Positions 20,506 to 31,571 are shown, counted from the first letter of the stretch. The stretch is DNA of 64,000 nucleotides from Agapetus fuscipes (GCA_951799405.1 OX637363.1:1116001-1180000), one strand, 5' to 3'. Translations and numbers: made by a program. The notes: a model not told the origin generated them from the letters alone.

Positions 20506-22620
20506 ACTTTATAGCAGTCCGAAGGACTGTTATAAAGTATTGTATTCGTCCGAAAAAAAAAATGAGGTTTCAACGGAAATGAGTTGTCCTGCACCAGGAC
20601 ATGCAAAAAAACCTAATTTGTCGAACCTGTCCGTCCGTCCGTCCATCCGTCCGTCCGTCCGTCCGTCCGTCCGTCCGTCCGTCCGTATGAGTGTATGTCC
20701 CAGCCGAAACTACTGATCACAGAGACACCAATTTTTGGATTTAGAGAATTGATAACCACAGATTTTGATTAGCCGACCGGCATGGCGCCACCCTGAAAAT
20801 TCAAGATGGCTGCCATACAAAAAAAACATAAAATTGCACTTTTCTCAAAAACGGCTCTAACGATTTTCTTTAAAATTTCAATGTGGTCGTTGCTTAAGTT
20901 TTTCTAAGAAAATTAGGTTTGGCAACACTCTTGCCAACCTGCGTCTATGGGTTGCCATATGAAAGAAAAAAACGATTGTGATTATCTCGGAAATGGCTGG
21001 GTTGACAAAAAAAAAATGTTCTACAATATTACGCGTAATATTAATTTCTACAAAAATTTAAAGAATACTTTAAAAAAATTTTTACTTAAAGTACCGTTTA
21101 CACGATCTCAAAAATTTCATCGAAAATATTAAAAAGACCCATAAAAACGCAATTTTGTAAAACTTTGTTTAGGTTCACAAGAAAGATAAATTTATAAACT
21201 TTTTTGCAATATAATTTGTTTTTCACTATTTTGAGAATTCAAGATGGCTTCCAAAGAGAAGAAAACTTCAAATGCGATTTTCTCAAAAACGGCTCTTAAC
21301 GATTTTTTTTAAATTTTCAGTTACGTAGTTGCTTCATACATTTATACCAAATTTAGTTATGGCAACATTTTCGCTAATCTGCGTCTATGAGTTGCCATAT
21401 AAAAAAAATAAACAATTGTGATTTTCTCAGAATTGAAAGCGTTGACAAAAAAAAAATTTTCTACAATATTATACGTAACATCAAATTCTATATAAAAATT
21501 AAATAAAAATTTTGAAAATAAAAACATAAAGTGCCGTTTACATTATATTAAAAATTGAAATTAAAAGGCTACAAAAACCCATCAGAACGCAAAAAACTTT
21601 TATGTTTCTTAACTTTATCAGAAAAAACTTTTGTATCACTATAATTCATAGTGAAACATTTTTCAAATTTTAGAAAATTCAAGATGGCTTCCGAGCAGCT
21701 GAAAGTTTCAAATAAGATTTTCTCAAAAACGGCTCCAACGATTTTCTTTATATTTTCTGCATAATCGTCATTATAATATTGCTATGTAACAACAATAACC
21801 ATAGACTCATAATTTTCTTTGTTTTGGGGGTTGCCATACAAGAGAAAAAAAAAAAAAAAATCTCGGCAGAGAAAGGGTTAACTGAAAAATAATGTTGTAC
21901 AATTGAAAAGCTTTTATATTTACCTACATACATGAATGATTACTTTTTTCAAAAAAATATTATAAAGTATAGCCACGATACAAAGTGACAAATTTTCATA
22001 CAAAAAATTATTGTAATATTTTTGGTAGCAAAACGTCTAATACCCATAAATAAACCTACATAACAATTCACTCAATAAATTGCTATAGAACAACAATAAG
22101 CATTGCCTCTTAATACTCTTTGTTTTGGGGGTTGCCATACAAGAGAAAACAATATTTTAAAATTTCCCGGCAGAGAACGGGTTAACTAAAAAATAGTGTT
22201 CTACAATTGATAAGCTCTTATATATACCTGCATACATTAATCATTACTTTTTTCAAATAAATATTATAAGGTGTAGCCACCATACAAAGTGACTTTTAAT
22301 ACAAAAATAATTGTAATATTCTTGGTACTAAAACGCCTAATATAAAATACTAGGCTACGAGTCTTAAAATCTAGTAAGTTGTACCCATATAATAATCAAT
22401 CATAACTTTCCAAAATATCAATGAAAAGTATAGGTACCCACCAAACAAATTGTTAGTTTTGATACAAACGGGATCAATGATAATACTGCAAAAAGACGAT
22501 TGCTTAAAAAGATTAGCTTCATTACTAACACACAACTAAATGTTTTGTTATGAAAATTGGCTACGACCTAAACATGACCGTATTTTGTGCTATAAAGTCA
22601 TGTGCAGTCCACTGTACAAT
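20506..22620 (+). repeat. large internal repeat, unit 2
   Basis: A second copy of the 18355-20124 unit with the same opening hairpin (20506-20539), the same three sub-repeats (near 20803, 21236, 21678) and the same end GCAGTCCACTGTACAAT. It is longer because the terminal part is duplicated again (about 22070-22340). Confidence 0.85.
20630..20692. repeat. (GTCC)n microsatellite
   Basis: A run of CCGT/GTCC units inside unit 2; the corresponding site in unit 1 (18480-18500) has only a few units. Confidence 0.95.
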
Positions 22621-23065
22621 TTTTTTTTTTTATGATGTTTGTAATCTGGAACAGGTGTATGGATAAAAAAGATTGAAAAAGTATCATTGAAGATGTTCAA
22701 ATATGTAAAAAGTTCAACATTGTTTATTAATGGAATTTGGTTTGGCATAAATATACTGCATCGTTTGCATCTATATAAAAATTAAATACTCATCGCACAT
22801 TAGCCAAACTCTTAGAAAACATGTAAATTACCTTTGAGATGGATCGTGTAAAATTCGATGTGAATCAGATTACTCACAATATTTTTTTCTAAGTATGAGG
22901 GATGTTGCTCTTTTTGCCTGGCTAAAAGGAAAGGTTGTAACTTTTATTTTTTGAAAAGTTACATCAAAGATTTTTATAGACCGAATAACCTGACTGCACT
23001 TTTTCATATTGGAATTATAGATGTGTCAGTAAGCCACATTTCAACATTCCTTAGATCCAAATATA

Positions 23066-23274
23066 TTTAATCTAAGTTGCAAAGATATATTGACATAAAT
23101 AAATATAAACTCTGTGTTTTTTATAATTTTTTATAATTATTTATATATATTGACATTTAAGACTCATATTAAATACATGCCCAAAAACAAGCACATGTAA
23201 GTACACGCTTACACATGCTGCATGTGTACATAAACTTTGCAACTCCTACCACTTTCGCTGAAACCGGGGGGGCA
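23066..23274 (-). mobile_element. Rep-A copy, diverged
   Basis: Antisense, starting TTTAATCTAAGTTGCAAAG, interrupted by an AT-rich insertion and ending near GCATTGGCTGACATG. It abuts an RTE-2 copy of opposite orientation. Confidence 0.65.
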
Positions 23275-23282
23275 TTGGCTGA

Positions 23283-23710
23283 CATGACTCTGGAGGAAAT
23301 GAAAGAAGTATGTAAGGATAGAAAGAAATGGCGGTTGATTTGAAATGTTGGCGGCTAGGGTTTATTAAAGTGAAATTGGTTTTATGATTTAGTTTTTGTT
23401 AGTGTCCATGTTTATATTATTGTTTATTGATTTAAAAAATGTAATTTGCGATGTTTGTTCCTTGACTTATAGGTTGGTATGCAGCTGACCACCCATACTG
23501 TAAAAAATGGTTCCTTTGCCAATGTCACCCCTGTTTCAGGGAAGGACGGCAAGAGTTGTAGAGCTTATGTTCATTTGAGATTGGGTTTTTATATTGTAGG
23601 TCCACATGCGGCATGTGTTAGCGCAAAATTATACATGTCTGCTTGTGGGAATGCATTTAATTTAAATCTTAAATGATATATGTCTTTGCAGCTTAGATTA
23701 GATTAGACAT
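23283..23710 (+). mobile_element. RTE-2 3' end with Rep-A terminus
   Basis: Sense copy. The RT C-terminal codons read MTLEEMKEVCKDRKKWRLI then stop, followed by the 3' UTR and Rep-A from 23461 to the TTAGATTAGA tail. It lies within the Helitron span, so it inserted later. Confidence 0.85.
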
Positions 23711-24143
23711 TGGCAAAAGTGAACCAAGTTTTACTACATAATCGATCTTCTTACTTAATATTCAATTTTCCATGTGCAAACTTTATCTTGAATCGTTCAT
23801 ACGAGGTAACAAATCAAAGCTAAAATGAACTATTACAGTGGTAGGCACAAAATACCAATTACAGTGTGAAAATGACAAAATGTACAAAAACTTCATATAA
23901 ACCTCCACAAATTTGAAAGAGGCTACAACATCTCTCATAACTACAATCCATAGTACTTGAATATCTTTAAATGAGCCCAATTTCATTTGATATAATGTAT
24001 AGTTACAATCTTCAAAATAAGATTCCTTCTCTCATCGTTTCCATTTTCTGAAGAACAGCCGTTCCCAAATTTATAAATTCACAAAACTATTGTATCTCAT
24101 TTATAAAAATAAAGGCAGGATAAAATCTGCCGGGACAGCTAGT

Positions 24144-24676
24144 AGAACATAAGCGACAAGAACTAAATTGTTCAGGAGAGCAGTTTGAAGTTTGCTGGAA
24201 AATGAAATAATTTTGTTTTATCATATCGTTTAAATAAAAACGGGTCTAGAATTAAAATAAAATGAAAGCACTCATTGGCATTCCTATTAAAGTGGTTTTA
24301 CGATTTTTTTATGTCACAAGCGCCTTTAGGACAAAAAAGGCCAAAATCTTGTTGGTTACCTACACCAAAACCTTACTTCGAAAACGCAGTTGTTTGCTTG
24401 GGTATAAACAACAACAAAAAACATTATAGAGCTATGGAAGGTAGCGCATTAGAAAGAGCGGAAAATTTAAAAAAAAACGTAAAACATCATAAAACCACAT
24501 TAATAGGAATGCCAATAAATGTCTTAATTTTTTTAATTTTAGAGCTGTTTTGATTTCAACGATATGATAAAAAATAAAAAGTTATGCCATTTTTCTGCAA
24601 TCTCAAACTTTAAACTGCTCTTTTGAACAATTTGGTTTTTGTCGCTCATGCCCTACTTCCTTTTAACCGTCGATAT
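24144..24676. mobile_element. fold-back MITE (K family), left end truncated
   Basis: Starts at ACATAAGCGACAAGAAC directly after the Helitron 3' end, without the first roughly 24 bp of the family's terminal repeat, and ends with the full TTTTAACCGTCGATA terminus. The copy is larger than the one at 17213. Confidence 0.7.
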
Positions 24677-24785
24677 TGACTTTCAGCTGTTGCTAAGAAA
24701 ATAAACAATCCGTTGCTATGGTTAATAATTTGCATTTTATGGTTACAACCATAGACAACACACACACTAGATCATTCTGTAGCCT

Positions 24786-24950
24786 ATATCTAAGTTGCAA
24801 AAAAATATAGATCAATAATAAGGCTTTACAACACTTGTATGTTCGCGCTTAGACATTGCTGAATGTGTAGTTACAAAAGAAAACCCAAATCCCAAATGAA
24901 CCCAAGTCTGCCACCTTTCCCTGAAGTTGGATTTGGCATTGCATTTGTTT
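24786..24950 (-). mobile_element. Rep-A fragment
   Basis: Antisense, tail-proximal part. It meets a sense copy head to head at about 24955. Confidence 0.7.
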
Positions 24951-24954
24951 TACC

Positions 24955-25195
24955 ACTTATTGGTTGGTATGCGGCTAACCACCCATTCTGTAAAAAATGG
25001 TTCGCTTTGCCAATGTCACCCCTGTTTCAGGGAAGGGTGACAAAGTTGCAGGGTTAAAGTTCATTTGAGGTACAGATTTTAATTTGCAGGTAAGCATACA
25101 TCTTTAAACGCTAACTTATGCGTGTCTTGTTTATGGGCATGCATTTAATATGAATTTCAAATCTTAATTTATCTTGGCAACCAAGATTATATATT
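24955..25195 (+). mobile_element. Rep-A copy
   Basis: Sense, diverged, from ATTGGTTGGTATGCGGC to GGCAACCAAGATTATAT. It forms an inverted pair with the preceding fragment. Confidence 0.78.
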
Positions 25196-25211
25196 ATAGA
25201 TGGGAGGTCTG

Positions 25212-25636
25212 TATGAAAAGCCTGTATGAAAAAGGTTATGACTCTGGAGAAAATAAAATAAGTATGTACGGACAGAAAGAAATGGTGGTTGATCTGTAAT
25301 GCTGGCGGCTAGGGTTTATTTATACCACGATACTACATAATATTCATTTATTAATTTAAAAATTGTCGTGTATGGTCCTTGACTTATAGGTTGGTATGGG
25401 GCTGACCATCCATGCTGTGAAAATGGTTCACTTTGCCAATGTCACCCCTGTTTCAGGGAAGGACGGCAAGAGTTGTAGGGTGTATGTCCATTTGAGATTT
25501 ATTTTTTATGTTGTAGGTTCACATGCGGCTGTTCAACCGTCAACTTGTACGTGTCTGCTTGTGAAAATGCATGTAATGTGAAACTCCAATGTAAGATATC
25601 TTTGCCACTTAGATTAGATTAGATTAGATTAGATTA
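25212..25636 (+). mobile_element. RTE-2 3' end with Rep-A terminus
   Basis: Sense. RTE-2 C-terminal codons (damaged) lead into Rep-A at 25378, with a tail of at least four TTAGA units ending near 25636. Confidence 0.85.
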
Positions 25637-25639
25637 CAC

Positions 25640-25879
25640 ACGTTTCCGAGATGTTAGTTGGTCAGTCAATATATTGGGCAAGTCCAAAACGGCGTCGGTC
25701 ATACGTGAGCTCCATTTGGCCTAAATATTCTAAGCTTAAGGGCCGCGGTCGGTACCAACAGACTCCAAAAGAAAATCGATGGATGCACTCTACCATAAAC
25801 TACTGCCGTGCGGGATGTCATGCTAAATTCCCCGACCGGTTTCGCAAGCAAACCGTTTGCATCTTAAGGTGGCTAAATG
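25640..25879. other. unidentified moderately GC-rich sequence
   Basis: A 77-codon open frame (25651-25884, +) with a basic product (SPKRRRS, KLKGRGRY, HAKFPDRFRKQ). No domain, start context or splice structure supports a gene; it may be a LINE relic. Confidence 0.25.
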
Positions 25880-26009
25880 AATAAAGCGAGCGTAAAAGAA
25901 GAAAATGCATGAAAAAAGTGATGGATATGAATGAATTGAAAGAGGTATGTAAGGATAGGAAGAAATGGAGGCAGTGGAATGGTGACAGAGTTACAGTTAC
26001 AGTTACAGT
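25880..26009 (+). mobile_element. RTE-1 3' fragment with (TTACAG)n tail
   Basis: Encodes KRRKCMKKVMDMNELKEVC, then a shortened end and three to four TTACAG units. Rep-A begins immediately after the tail. Confidence 0.82.
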
Positions 26010-26256
26010 ATAATCTAAGTTGCAAAGATATATTAGCACTTAAAGCTCAAATCGAATGCATACCCACAAACAAACACGTGTAGTTCGCGATTACAAATGC
26101 TGAATGGGTACTTACAAATTAATCCAAACCTCAAATGAACATCGACACTGCAACTTTGGCTGACCTTTCCTGAAACAGGGGTTATACATTGGAAAAGTGA
26201 ACGATTTTTTTATAGTATGGGTGGTCAGTCTCATACCAATCTATAAGTCAAGGAAT
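26010..26256 (-). mobile_element. Rep-A copy
   Basis: Antisense, nearly full length, directly abutting the RTE-1 tail. Confidence 0.85.
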
Positions 26257-26364
26257 ACAAATAATAAATAACATTTAAGTATATAAAAACAACAAAAACT
26301 TAAAAATAAATCTGTTCAAAAAAATAAATACTTAGTGATAGTGAATACTTAGTGGCCACATAGT

Positions 26365-26486
26365 GATAGCCATAAGTTCACGCTTGCGCATGCCGCATTT
26401 GATCCTACTTACCGAAACCAGGGTGGTACCGGCAAGAGTGAACGAAGTTGTTACAACATGGAGGTCAGCCTCCTACCAATCTCAAG
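26365..26486 (-). mobile_element. Rep-A fragment, diverged
   Basis: Antisense half-copy, recognisable by AAGTTCACGCTTGCGCATGC and GAGGTCAGCCTCCTACC. Confidence 0.6.
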
Positions 26487-26778
26487 GAACAAATGTGTAA
26501 ATGTAAGAATTGTAATTACCCGTAATGCTTACAGTAGAACGTAAAAGTAATTTACAAAATAAGGGCTTCAGTGCTATTAATGAATATTAAAATGCCAAAA
26601 AAACGTCAGAAATGACGTCCATTTCTAGTATTGGATATTGATTTTATCATTAACCAAAGTAACCTCAAAATACAACCAAACATCTGATCAATTATTTCTA
26701 ACAAGAGTGATAAAAAAAACAGTTAGTCTCTTTTAGTACTAGAATCAGGTACATAAAAAAACGCTACTAACCTACACA
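26487..26778. other. no gene seen
   Basis: AT-rich unique sequence. Confidence 0.35.
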
Positions 26779-26899
26779 TCAAGTGTAACTTCTTGCCGCG
26801 CTCTCCCCGAAGAGGTCGCATGTGGCGAGTGGAACCTATTTATTTTTACAGGTAAGGTGGCCGGCCTTACGCCAACCACTTCAGTTGAAGTGGGGGTTT
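26779..26899 (-). mobile_element. SINE B 3' fragment
   Basis: Antisense tail half (AGTGTAACTTCTTGCCGCG to ACTTCAGTTGAAGTGGG). SINE C follows directly on the other strand. Confidence 0.8.
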
Positions 26900-26901
26900 T
26901 C

Positions 26902-27190
26902 ACTTCGGACTCGTAAATGGAAGGTTGTGGATTCGGATCCCAACGGAGCACAAAAATATACCATTTATATTTCCAAATATGCTCTTCACTGGGTTGAAAA
27001 AAATCATAAAGCCTTTACCAAAGACCGGCCACTAAAGGTCCATCCAGCCTTACAGCAACTGGGTCTTGCGTGAGTATTGAGAGGCGCTTTGTAGCGACGA
27101 CCAAGCTCGTACACCTCTGCGGCACTACAGCAAGTGTCATAGAGTCTCTAGAGTCTCTAGAATCTAGCGAGTCTCCCGCCAACCATGCGG
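26902..27190 (+). mobile_element. SINE C copy
   Basis: Lacks the A-box side but has a diverged box B (GTGGATTCGGATCCC), the full body and the LINE-like tail up to GAGTCTCCCGCC. The poly-A is lost. Confidence 0.85.
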
Positions 27191-27202
27191 GAGATTTGAC
27201 AT

Positions 27203-27364
27203 CAAAACTAAAACTGAATACAAAATTCTAATTTAAAAAACCCAAGTCCTAGTCGCCAACTTTACAGATCAACCGCCATTTCTTCCTGTCCTTACATACT
27301 ACTTTCATTACATCCAGAGTCATAACGTTCTTGATACAAGATCTCCTTTTATTACGACTCTGGA
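27203..27364 (-). mobile_element. RTE-2 fragment without Rep-A
   Basis: Antisense of the RTE-2 C-terminal codons and proximal 3' UTR (AACCGCCATTTCTTCC, CCAGAGTCATAACG). Confidence 0.75.
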
Positions 27365-27734
27365 TATTCTTATTCTTCCGTTCTCTAAAAAAACTATACA
27401 ACTACTAGTTCAATGGCATTATGATGATTCTTTCACGTGCGGACATTTTTGTTGAAAAATTAATAGAAAAAATACATTAGTGGGTTTTTGAATTTTAAAA
27501 GCACCTCATTGATTTTGAAAACAAATATTGTGGACACAAATTACTGGATGGTTTTGAGTTTTAATGCCCGCCATCACGCAAGAGTGACATTAAGTGGATG
27601 AAAGCATAGCCGCCTGTTGTTAAAAGCCCAAGCGATCATAGTTCATAGCATAATTCATTCATAGCACGGCAACCTTGGGTGAGAGGCTATGCTGTATTTT
27701 GTATGAGGGTTTTTTAAAAATAGATTTGTGAATG
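27365..27734. other. no gene seen
   Basis: Unique sequence without a supported ORF. Confidence 0.35.
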
Positions 27735-28050
27735 TTTCTTGACTTATAGGTTGGTATGCGGCTGACCATCTATGCTATAAAAAATGGTTAACTTTGTCAC
27801 CCCTGGTTCAGGGATGTATGTCCATTTGAGATTTGCAAAATCTACAAAAATATTTATTCTGAAATATTTTGCCTTTACCCTATGCACGCGCCTGGTGTTC
27901 GGCATCATACCAACCTATTACTCAAGGAATTTAGAAAAAAAATTCACATGCAGAAAGTTAAAGTGCGAACTCACACATGTCTACTTGTGGGCATGCATTA
28001 AATTTGAATCTTAAATTTTTATATAATTTTTCAACTTAAATTATAGATTA
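27735..28050 (+). mobile_element. Rep-A copy, rearranged
   Basis: Sense ends are intact (CTTGACTTATAGGTTGG; AACTTAAATTATAGATTATA), but an unrelated piece plus a stray antisense Rep-A end (CATACCAACCTATTACTC, about 27907) replaces the middle. Confidence 0.65.
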
Positions 28051-28099
28051 TACGCAACGCCCATTTGTGGTCTACTTAGTAGAGTTTTTTGTCAGAGTA

Positions 28100-28352
28100 A
28101 TCTAATCTAATCTAATCTAAGTTGCAAAGATATGTTGCATTGGGGATTCGCATTACATGCATTCTCACAAACAGACACGTACAAGTTCGCGCTTGCGCAT
28201 GCCGCATGTGAACCTACTGCATAAAAACCAAATCTCAAATGGACATACACCCTGCAACTCCTGCCAACCTTCCCTGAAACAGGGTGACATTGGCAAAGTG
28301 AACCATTTTAAACAGCATGCGTGGTCAGCCGCATACCAACCTAAAATCAAGG
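28100..28352 (-). mobile_element. Rep-A copy
   Basis: Full length, antisense, with four TCTAA units. RTE-1 abuts it on the same strand. Confidence 0.88.
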
Positions 28353-28594
28353 ACTGTAATTCTGTAACTCTGTCGCCATTCCGCTAGGGGTGGCCAGAGC
28401 CTCTGCAGAGCTGCCTCCATTTTCTGTTTTTTTCCTATCCTTACATACCTCTTTCAAGTTATTCATATATATCACCTTTTTCATGTATTTATTCTTTTAC
28501 GCTCGCTTTGTACATCCCATTCTTTCACAATCTGATCACTCCATACTTTTCTCGTTCGTCCCTTACCTCGTTTTCCTTTCACACTGTATAAAGA
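28353..28594 (-). mobile_element. RTE-1 3' fragment
   Basis: The antisense tail (GTAACTCTGTCGCC) and RT C-terminal codons are readable but frame-damaged. Confidence 0.8.
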
Positions 28595-28619
28595 ACATAA
28601 CAAATGTGTTTAGTCCAGT

Positions 28620-28952
28620 CGACAGCTCAGTTGGTAGAGTGCTTGCATTCCATGCCGTGAGCTCGGGTTCGAATCCCACTGAGGGTGTCAGAAATGATTT
28701 CCCGTTTTGGTGTTTATTTCAAACCCCAAATAAAATACCGGCAAGGTTTACTCAGCCTTCACAAGAAATGAGTACCAGCCCTCTCGGGAGCTGGGAAAAC
28801 CCCCACTTCAACTGAAGTGGTTGGCGTAAGGCCGGCCCCCTTGCCTGTAAAAATAAATAGGTTCAACTCGCCACATGCGACCCCTTCGGGGATAACGCGG
28901 CAAGAAGTTGCACTATATGTGTAGCTTAGTTGCGTTTAGTTGCGAGTTGCGT
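28620..28952 (+). mobile_element. SINE B, full length
   Basis: Box A (CAGCTCAGTTGGTAGAGTG), box B (GGTTCGAATCCCAC), complete body and a tail ending TTGCGAGTTGCGTG. Among the best-preserved copies. Confidence 0.92.
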
Positions 28953-29197
28953 GTTAAAAATAGTTTTGAAGCGATTTGATATGTAATATGCAGCGTTGCC
29001 ATTTCTTAACGAACAAACCTTATTTCATTTTACCATGTCTACGAAACAACCCTTAAAAATTCATGGAAAACGTTGAATTCGTCAGCCCATATCTATAGCT
29101 GAGTAAAATAATTTCCAACATTACTTTTGTGTCATATCGCTTTGTATATCAGCGAGGCTAGAATATATATATATGAGAATATATCTATATTTTATTC

Positions 29198-29418
29198 TGT
29201 CGGTGTAATGGCCGTTGGAGTCAAGTCGCTGTTCTTGACTAGCGTATTTGGAACAGAATACGTTGGTTCGAATCACGTGTGGCCCATTTGACCATAGCTT
29301 CGACCCTGGTTCAACGGTTGTGATTGCATACACACAAGCTTCTGCTTTTGTATGAAGACGTAAAATCGATAAAATTGTTTGGTGAATTGCATTCCTCTTT
29401 AGTCTTTACAAATCTATT
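29198..29418 (+). mobile_element. SINE D copy
   Basis: Second copy of the family at 14614. The head AATGGCCGTTGGAGTCAAG and GGTTCGAATCACG are well conserved. It ends TCTTTACAAATCTATTT. Confidence 0.8.
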
Positions 29419-29420
29419 TA

Positions 29421-29647
29421 CACATGCAGTGTAACTTTTTGACGCGTTCTCCCCGAAGAGGTCGCATGTGCCGAGTGGAGCATATTATTTTTAGAGGTAA
29501 AAGCCGGCCTTACGCTTAATACTTCAGTTGAAGTGTTGGTTTCCCAGCTCCCAAGGGGGCTGATACTCATTTATTACGAAGGCTGCCGGTGTTTTATTTT
29601 GGGGTTTGAAATAAACACCGAAACGGAAAATCATTTCTGACACCCTC
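29421..29647 (-). mobile_element. SINE B, split copy, 3' part
   Basis: Antisense SINE B body, interrupted at TCTGACACCCTC by an RTE-3 insertion. The tRNA-like head follows at 30110. Confidence 0.88.
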
Positions 29648-30109
29648 TTCTTCTTCTTCAGCCTATATTGATCGTCCACTCTTGGACGTAGGCCTCCTCT
29701 CGCATTTTCCATTCATTTCTATCCTGAGCGATCCGCATCCAGGCAAGTCCCGCACTTCTCTGAACATCGTCGCGCCAACGCAACTGTGGGCGCCCAACTC
29801 CACGCTTTGCCGTCCTTGGGCACCAGCACAGCAGTCGCTTTGTCCACTTTTCATCTGGATCGCGAGCGACATGTCCCGCCTATAGCCACTTGAGGGTTGC
29901 GGCCATCTTGATGACATCGGAAACCTTTGTCCTGGCTCTTATGTCCTCATTTCTGAGTCTGTCCCGCAAACTGACAACATGGCTCTCTCCATTGCTCTCT
30001 GTGTGACTCTTAGCTTGTGGGCACTTTTTTGTGACATTGTGACTGTCTCAATACCATAAGGGAACACTGGCAGGACACAGGCATTGAATACTTTCCTTTT
30101 TAAGTTAAG
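29648..30109 (-). mobile_element. RTE-3 LINE fragment with 12-bp target duplication
   Basis: Flanked by perfect copies of TCTGACACCCTC (29636-29647, 30110-30121). On the minus strand it encodes a decayed RT C-terminus: LKRKVFNACVLPVFPYGIET, KSAHKLRVTQRAMERAML, then a DEKW.KRLLCWCP-like region and NEWKMREEA-type codons in shifted frames. It ends in a (GAA)n tail at the SINE junction. A 5'-truncated, textbook target-primed insertion. Confidence 0.9.
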
Positions 30110-30159
30110 TCTGACACCCTCAGTGGGATTCAAACGCGCGCTCCGAGCTATCGACCGGA
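30110..30159 (-). mobile_element. SINE B, split copy, tRNA-like head
   Basis: Antisense head (CAGTGGGATTCAAACGC; GAGCTATCGACCGG) of the copy that starts at 29421. It ends about 50 bp before the acceptor of the next host exon. Confidence 0.88.
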
Positions 30160-30211
30160 CAGTATTTCCAATGTTTATTAATTTCGTATTATCTTGTTGG
30201 TCTCTTTCCAG

Positions 30212-30393
30212 AAAGAACTGTTCGCCGCCAAGTCCGACGCCGGCGCTCCTGACCGCAAGCTGTCCTCCTCATCAGGTGGCAGCATGAAGAACAAGTGGCT
30301 GAAGGCGTTCAAGAGCCTGAAGCCCGCGCCCAGCAGTGCTGGGGGGTACGCAGCCTCAGGCGCGCACACTTCCACGGCGCATGCGCACGACAA
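30212..30393 (+). CDS. host gene coding exon 2 (basic/serine-rich linker)
   Basis: Acceptor TCTCTTTCCAG| and donor |GTAAGAAA. The 60 codons plus 2 nt encode KELFAAKSDAG, a Ser-rich run, then MKNKWLKAFKSLKP and an Ala/Ser/Gly/His-rich stretch. The exon is strikingly GC-rich in third positions against AT-rich flanks, so it is clearly host coding sequence. It enters in phase 0 (matching 14540) and leaves in phase 2 (matching 41493). The basic-hydrophobic KWLKAFKSLK segment could be a helix or membrane-interaction segment, but its role is unknown. Confidence 0.8.
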
Positions 30394-30443
30394 GTAAGAA
30401 AACAAACACTCTTTCCACTTAAAAATTCAAACTGTAGCTCCAA

Positions 30444-30482
30444 TCGGTCCGTGGTCCAGTGGTAACACTTCGGACTCGGAAA
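30444..30482 (+). mobile_element. SINE C head fragment
   Basis: Only CGGTCCGTGGTCCAGTGG and AACACTTCGGACTCG remain. Confidence 0.65.
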
Positions 30483-30501
30483 CTTTAAAGCCGAACTACA
30501 C

Positions 30502-30751
30502 CAGTACCCTGAGTACGAGTCGCAAAACTTGAGTAAAGTAAAGTAAAGTTTACGGAAAGTATTAAACAGTGGTTTCCCCTAAAATCTGCCGTTTTTTTTT
30601 GTTTGAATTTGATTTTCTTCATCACTGTATCTCTTACGCTAAGACCATAAAGTGTAAGAAACAAAAACGGCAGATTTTGGGGAAATCACTCTTTAATATT
30701 TTCCGTAAACTTAACTTTACTCAAGTTTTGCAACTCGTACTAAGGGTACAG
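30502..30751. mobile_element. palindromic MITE (P family)
   Basis: Terminal arms ACCCTGAGTACGAGTCGC and its diverged complement; the body shares AAAATCTGCCGTTTTT with the copy at 5760. Confidence 0.82.
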
Positions 30752-30759
30752 GTTTTACT

Positions 30760-31312
30760 CCCATCGTTTATAAATCGGGAGTTATATTTGCTTGATACGC
30801 TTACCATAAAATGATAGATAGTATGAACGTTACCGTCAGTTGAAGATACCAAAGCTCGTTAACATTGTACCGATGTAAGGTATTTAACTAATCGATCAAT
30901 CAGATGCACGCTGGTCTAAAAATGGTTCAGATTTAGGAATCAGAAAGGATGGCAGGGAAGAGAGGAATCCTTGGTAAAAGTGGAGAGGGTTTCAACTCGC
31001 AGAAATCAAACTCGATGTATTTTTAGCACGCCATTTATTTGGCTCACTGCCGCAAACACAAATGTTGACAGTAGGGCTGGTAGGACACAAGAGAGCGAGT
31101 TTTGCAATTAAAAAATGACAGAAGACGTCCGACAAGTCTTCTTCCTCTTTTTACTTTTTGGTTGTTAGACAACATGAGATTAGACGTCAAAATCTTCTAC
31201 TTATTTTAATGCTAGTTCTCATATTAAATTTAGACCACACGCATTGTTACCTACAGACGATACGGCAAGATTTCAAATCGGTAACTCTAACGTAACGTAA
31301 CGTACAGCGGGA
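30760..31312. other. intron sequence, no gene seen
   Basis: Within the 11-kb intron between host exons 2 and 3; unique sequence. Confidence 0.4.
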
Positions 31313-31455
31313 AGTCTCATCACCACGGTAATTCTTACCGGTAATATGTGTATGAAGACCTGTCAATACAAGATGGCCGCAAGTGATCAGCTGATTAGTC
31401 TTCATACAAATATTACGGATATTCGGTAGGTAATAATTACCGTGGTGATGAGACT
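31313..31455. mobile_element. palindromic MITE (M family)
   Basis: Arms AGTCTCATCACCACGGTAAT and ATTACCGTGGTGATGAGACT are perfect complements. The middle carries CAAGATGGCCGCAAGTGATC. Relatives are at 38138 and 39171. Confidence 0.9.
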
Positions 31456-31571
31456 TGCCCTCTTGCTTCAAAAATATGTATCCATGGGTGGCAATGCCCA
31501 ACAATAAAAGCATATTAATCTGTTTGATTTTATTAAAGATTTTTATAGTTTTAAAATATTCATCGGATTAA

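Larger units (their letters stand above)
17940..24142 (+). mobile_element. Helitron-like element, non-coding, about 6.2 kb
   Basis: The left end is TCTATATCTATAAAGAAGG preceded by A. The right end is a short hairpin (24114-24131, GGCAG/CTGCC), then GGGACAGCTAG followed by T. This is the Helitron signature of 5'-TC, 3' hairpin and CTRR, inserted between A and T without a target duplication. The sequence after the left end (ACCGCTCATCCGATTTTGACG) is typical of lepidopteran copies. No Rep/helicase ORF is present, so it is non-autonomous or gutted. It contains microsatellites, two large repeat units and later Rep-A insertions. It is possible that the two ends belong to different copies. Confidence 0.7.

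Noticed and set aside
20498..20716. open frame encoding an Arg-Pro-Ser-Val repeat protein
   Set aside because: It is the translation of the (GTCC)n microsatellite.
30178..30405. minus-strand open frame over host exon 2
   Set aside because: Shadow of the GC-rich + strand exon; splice sites support the + strand only.
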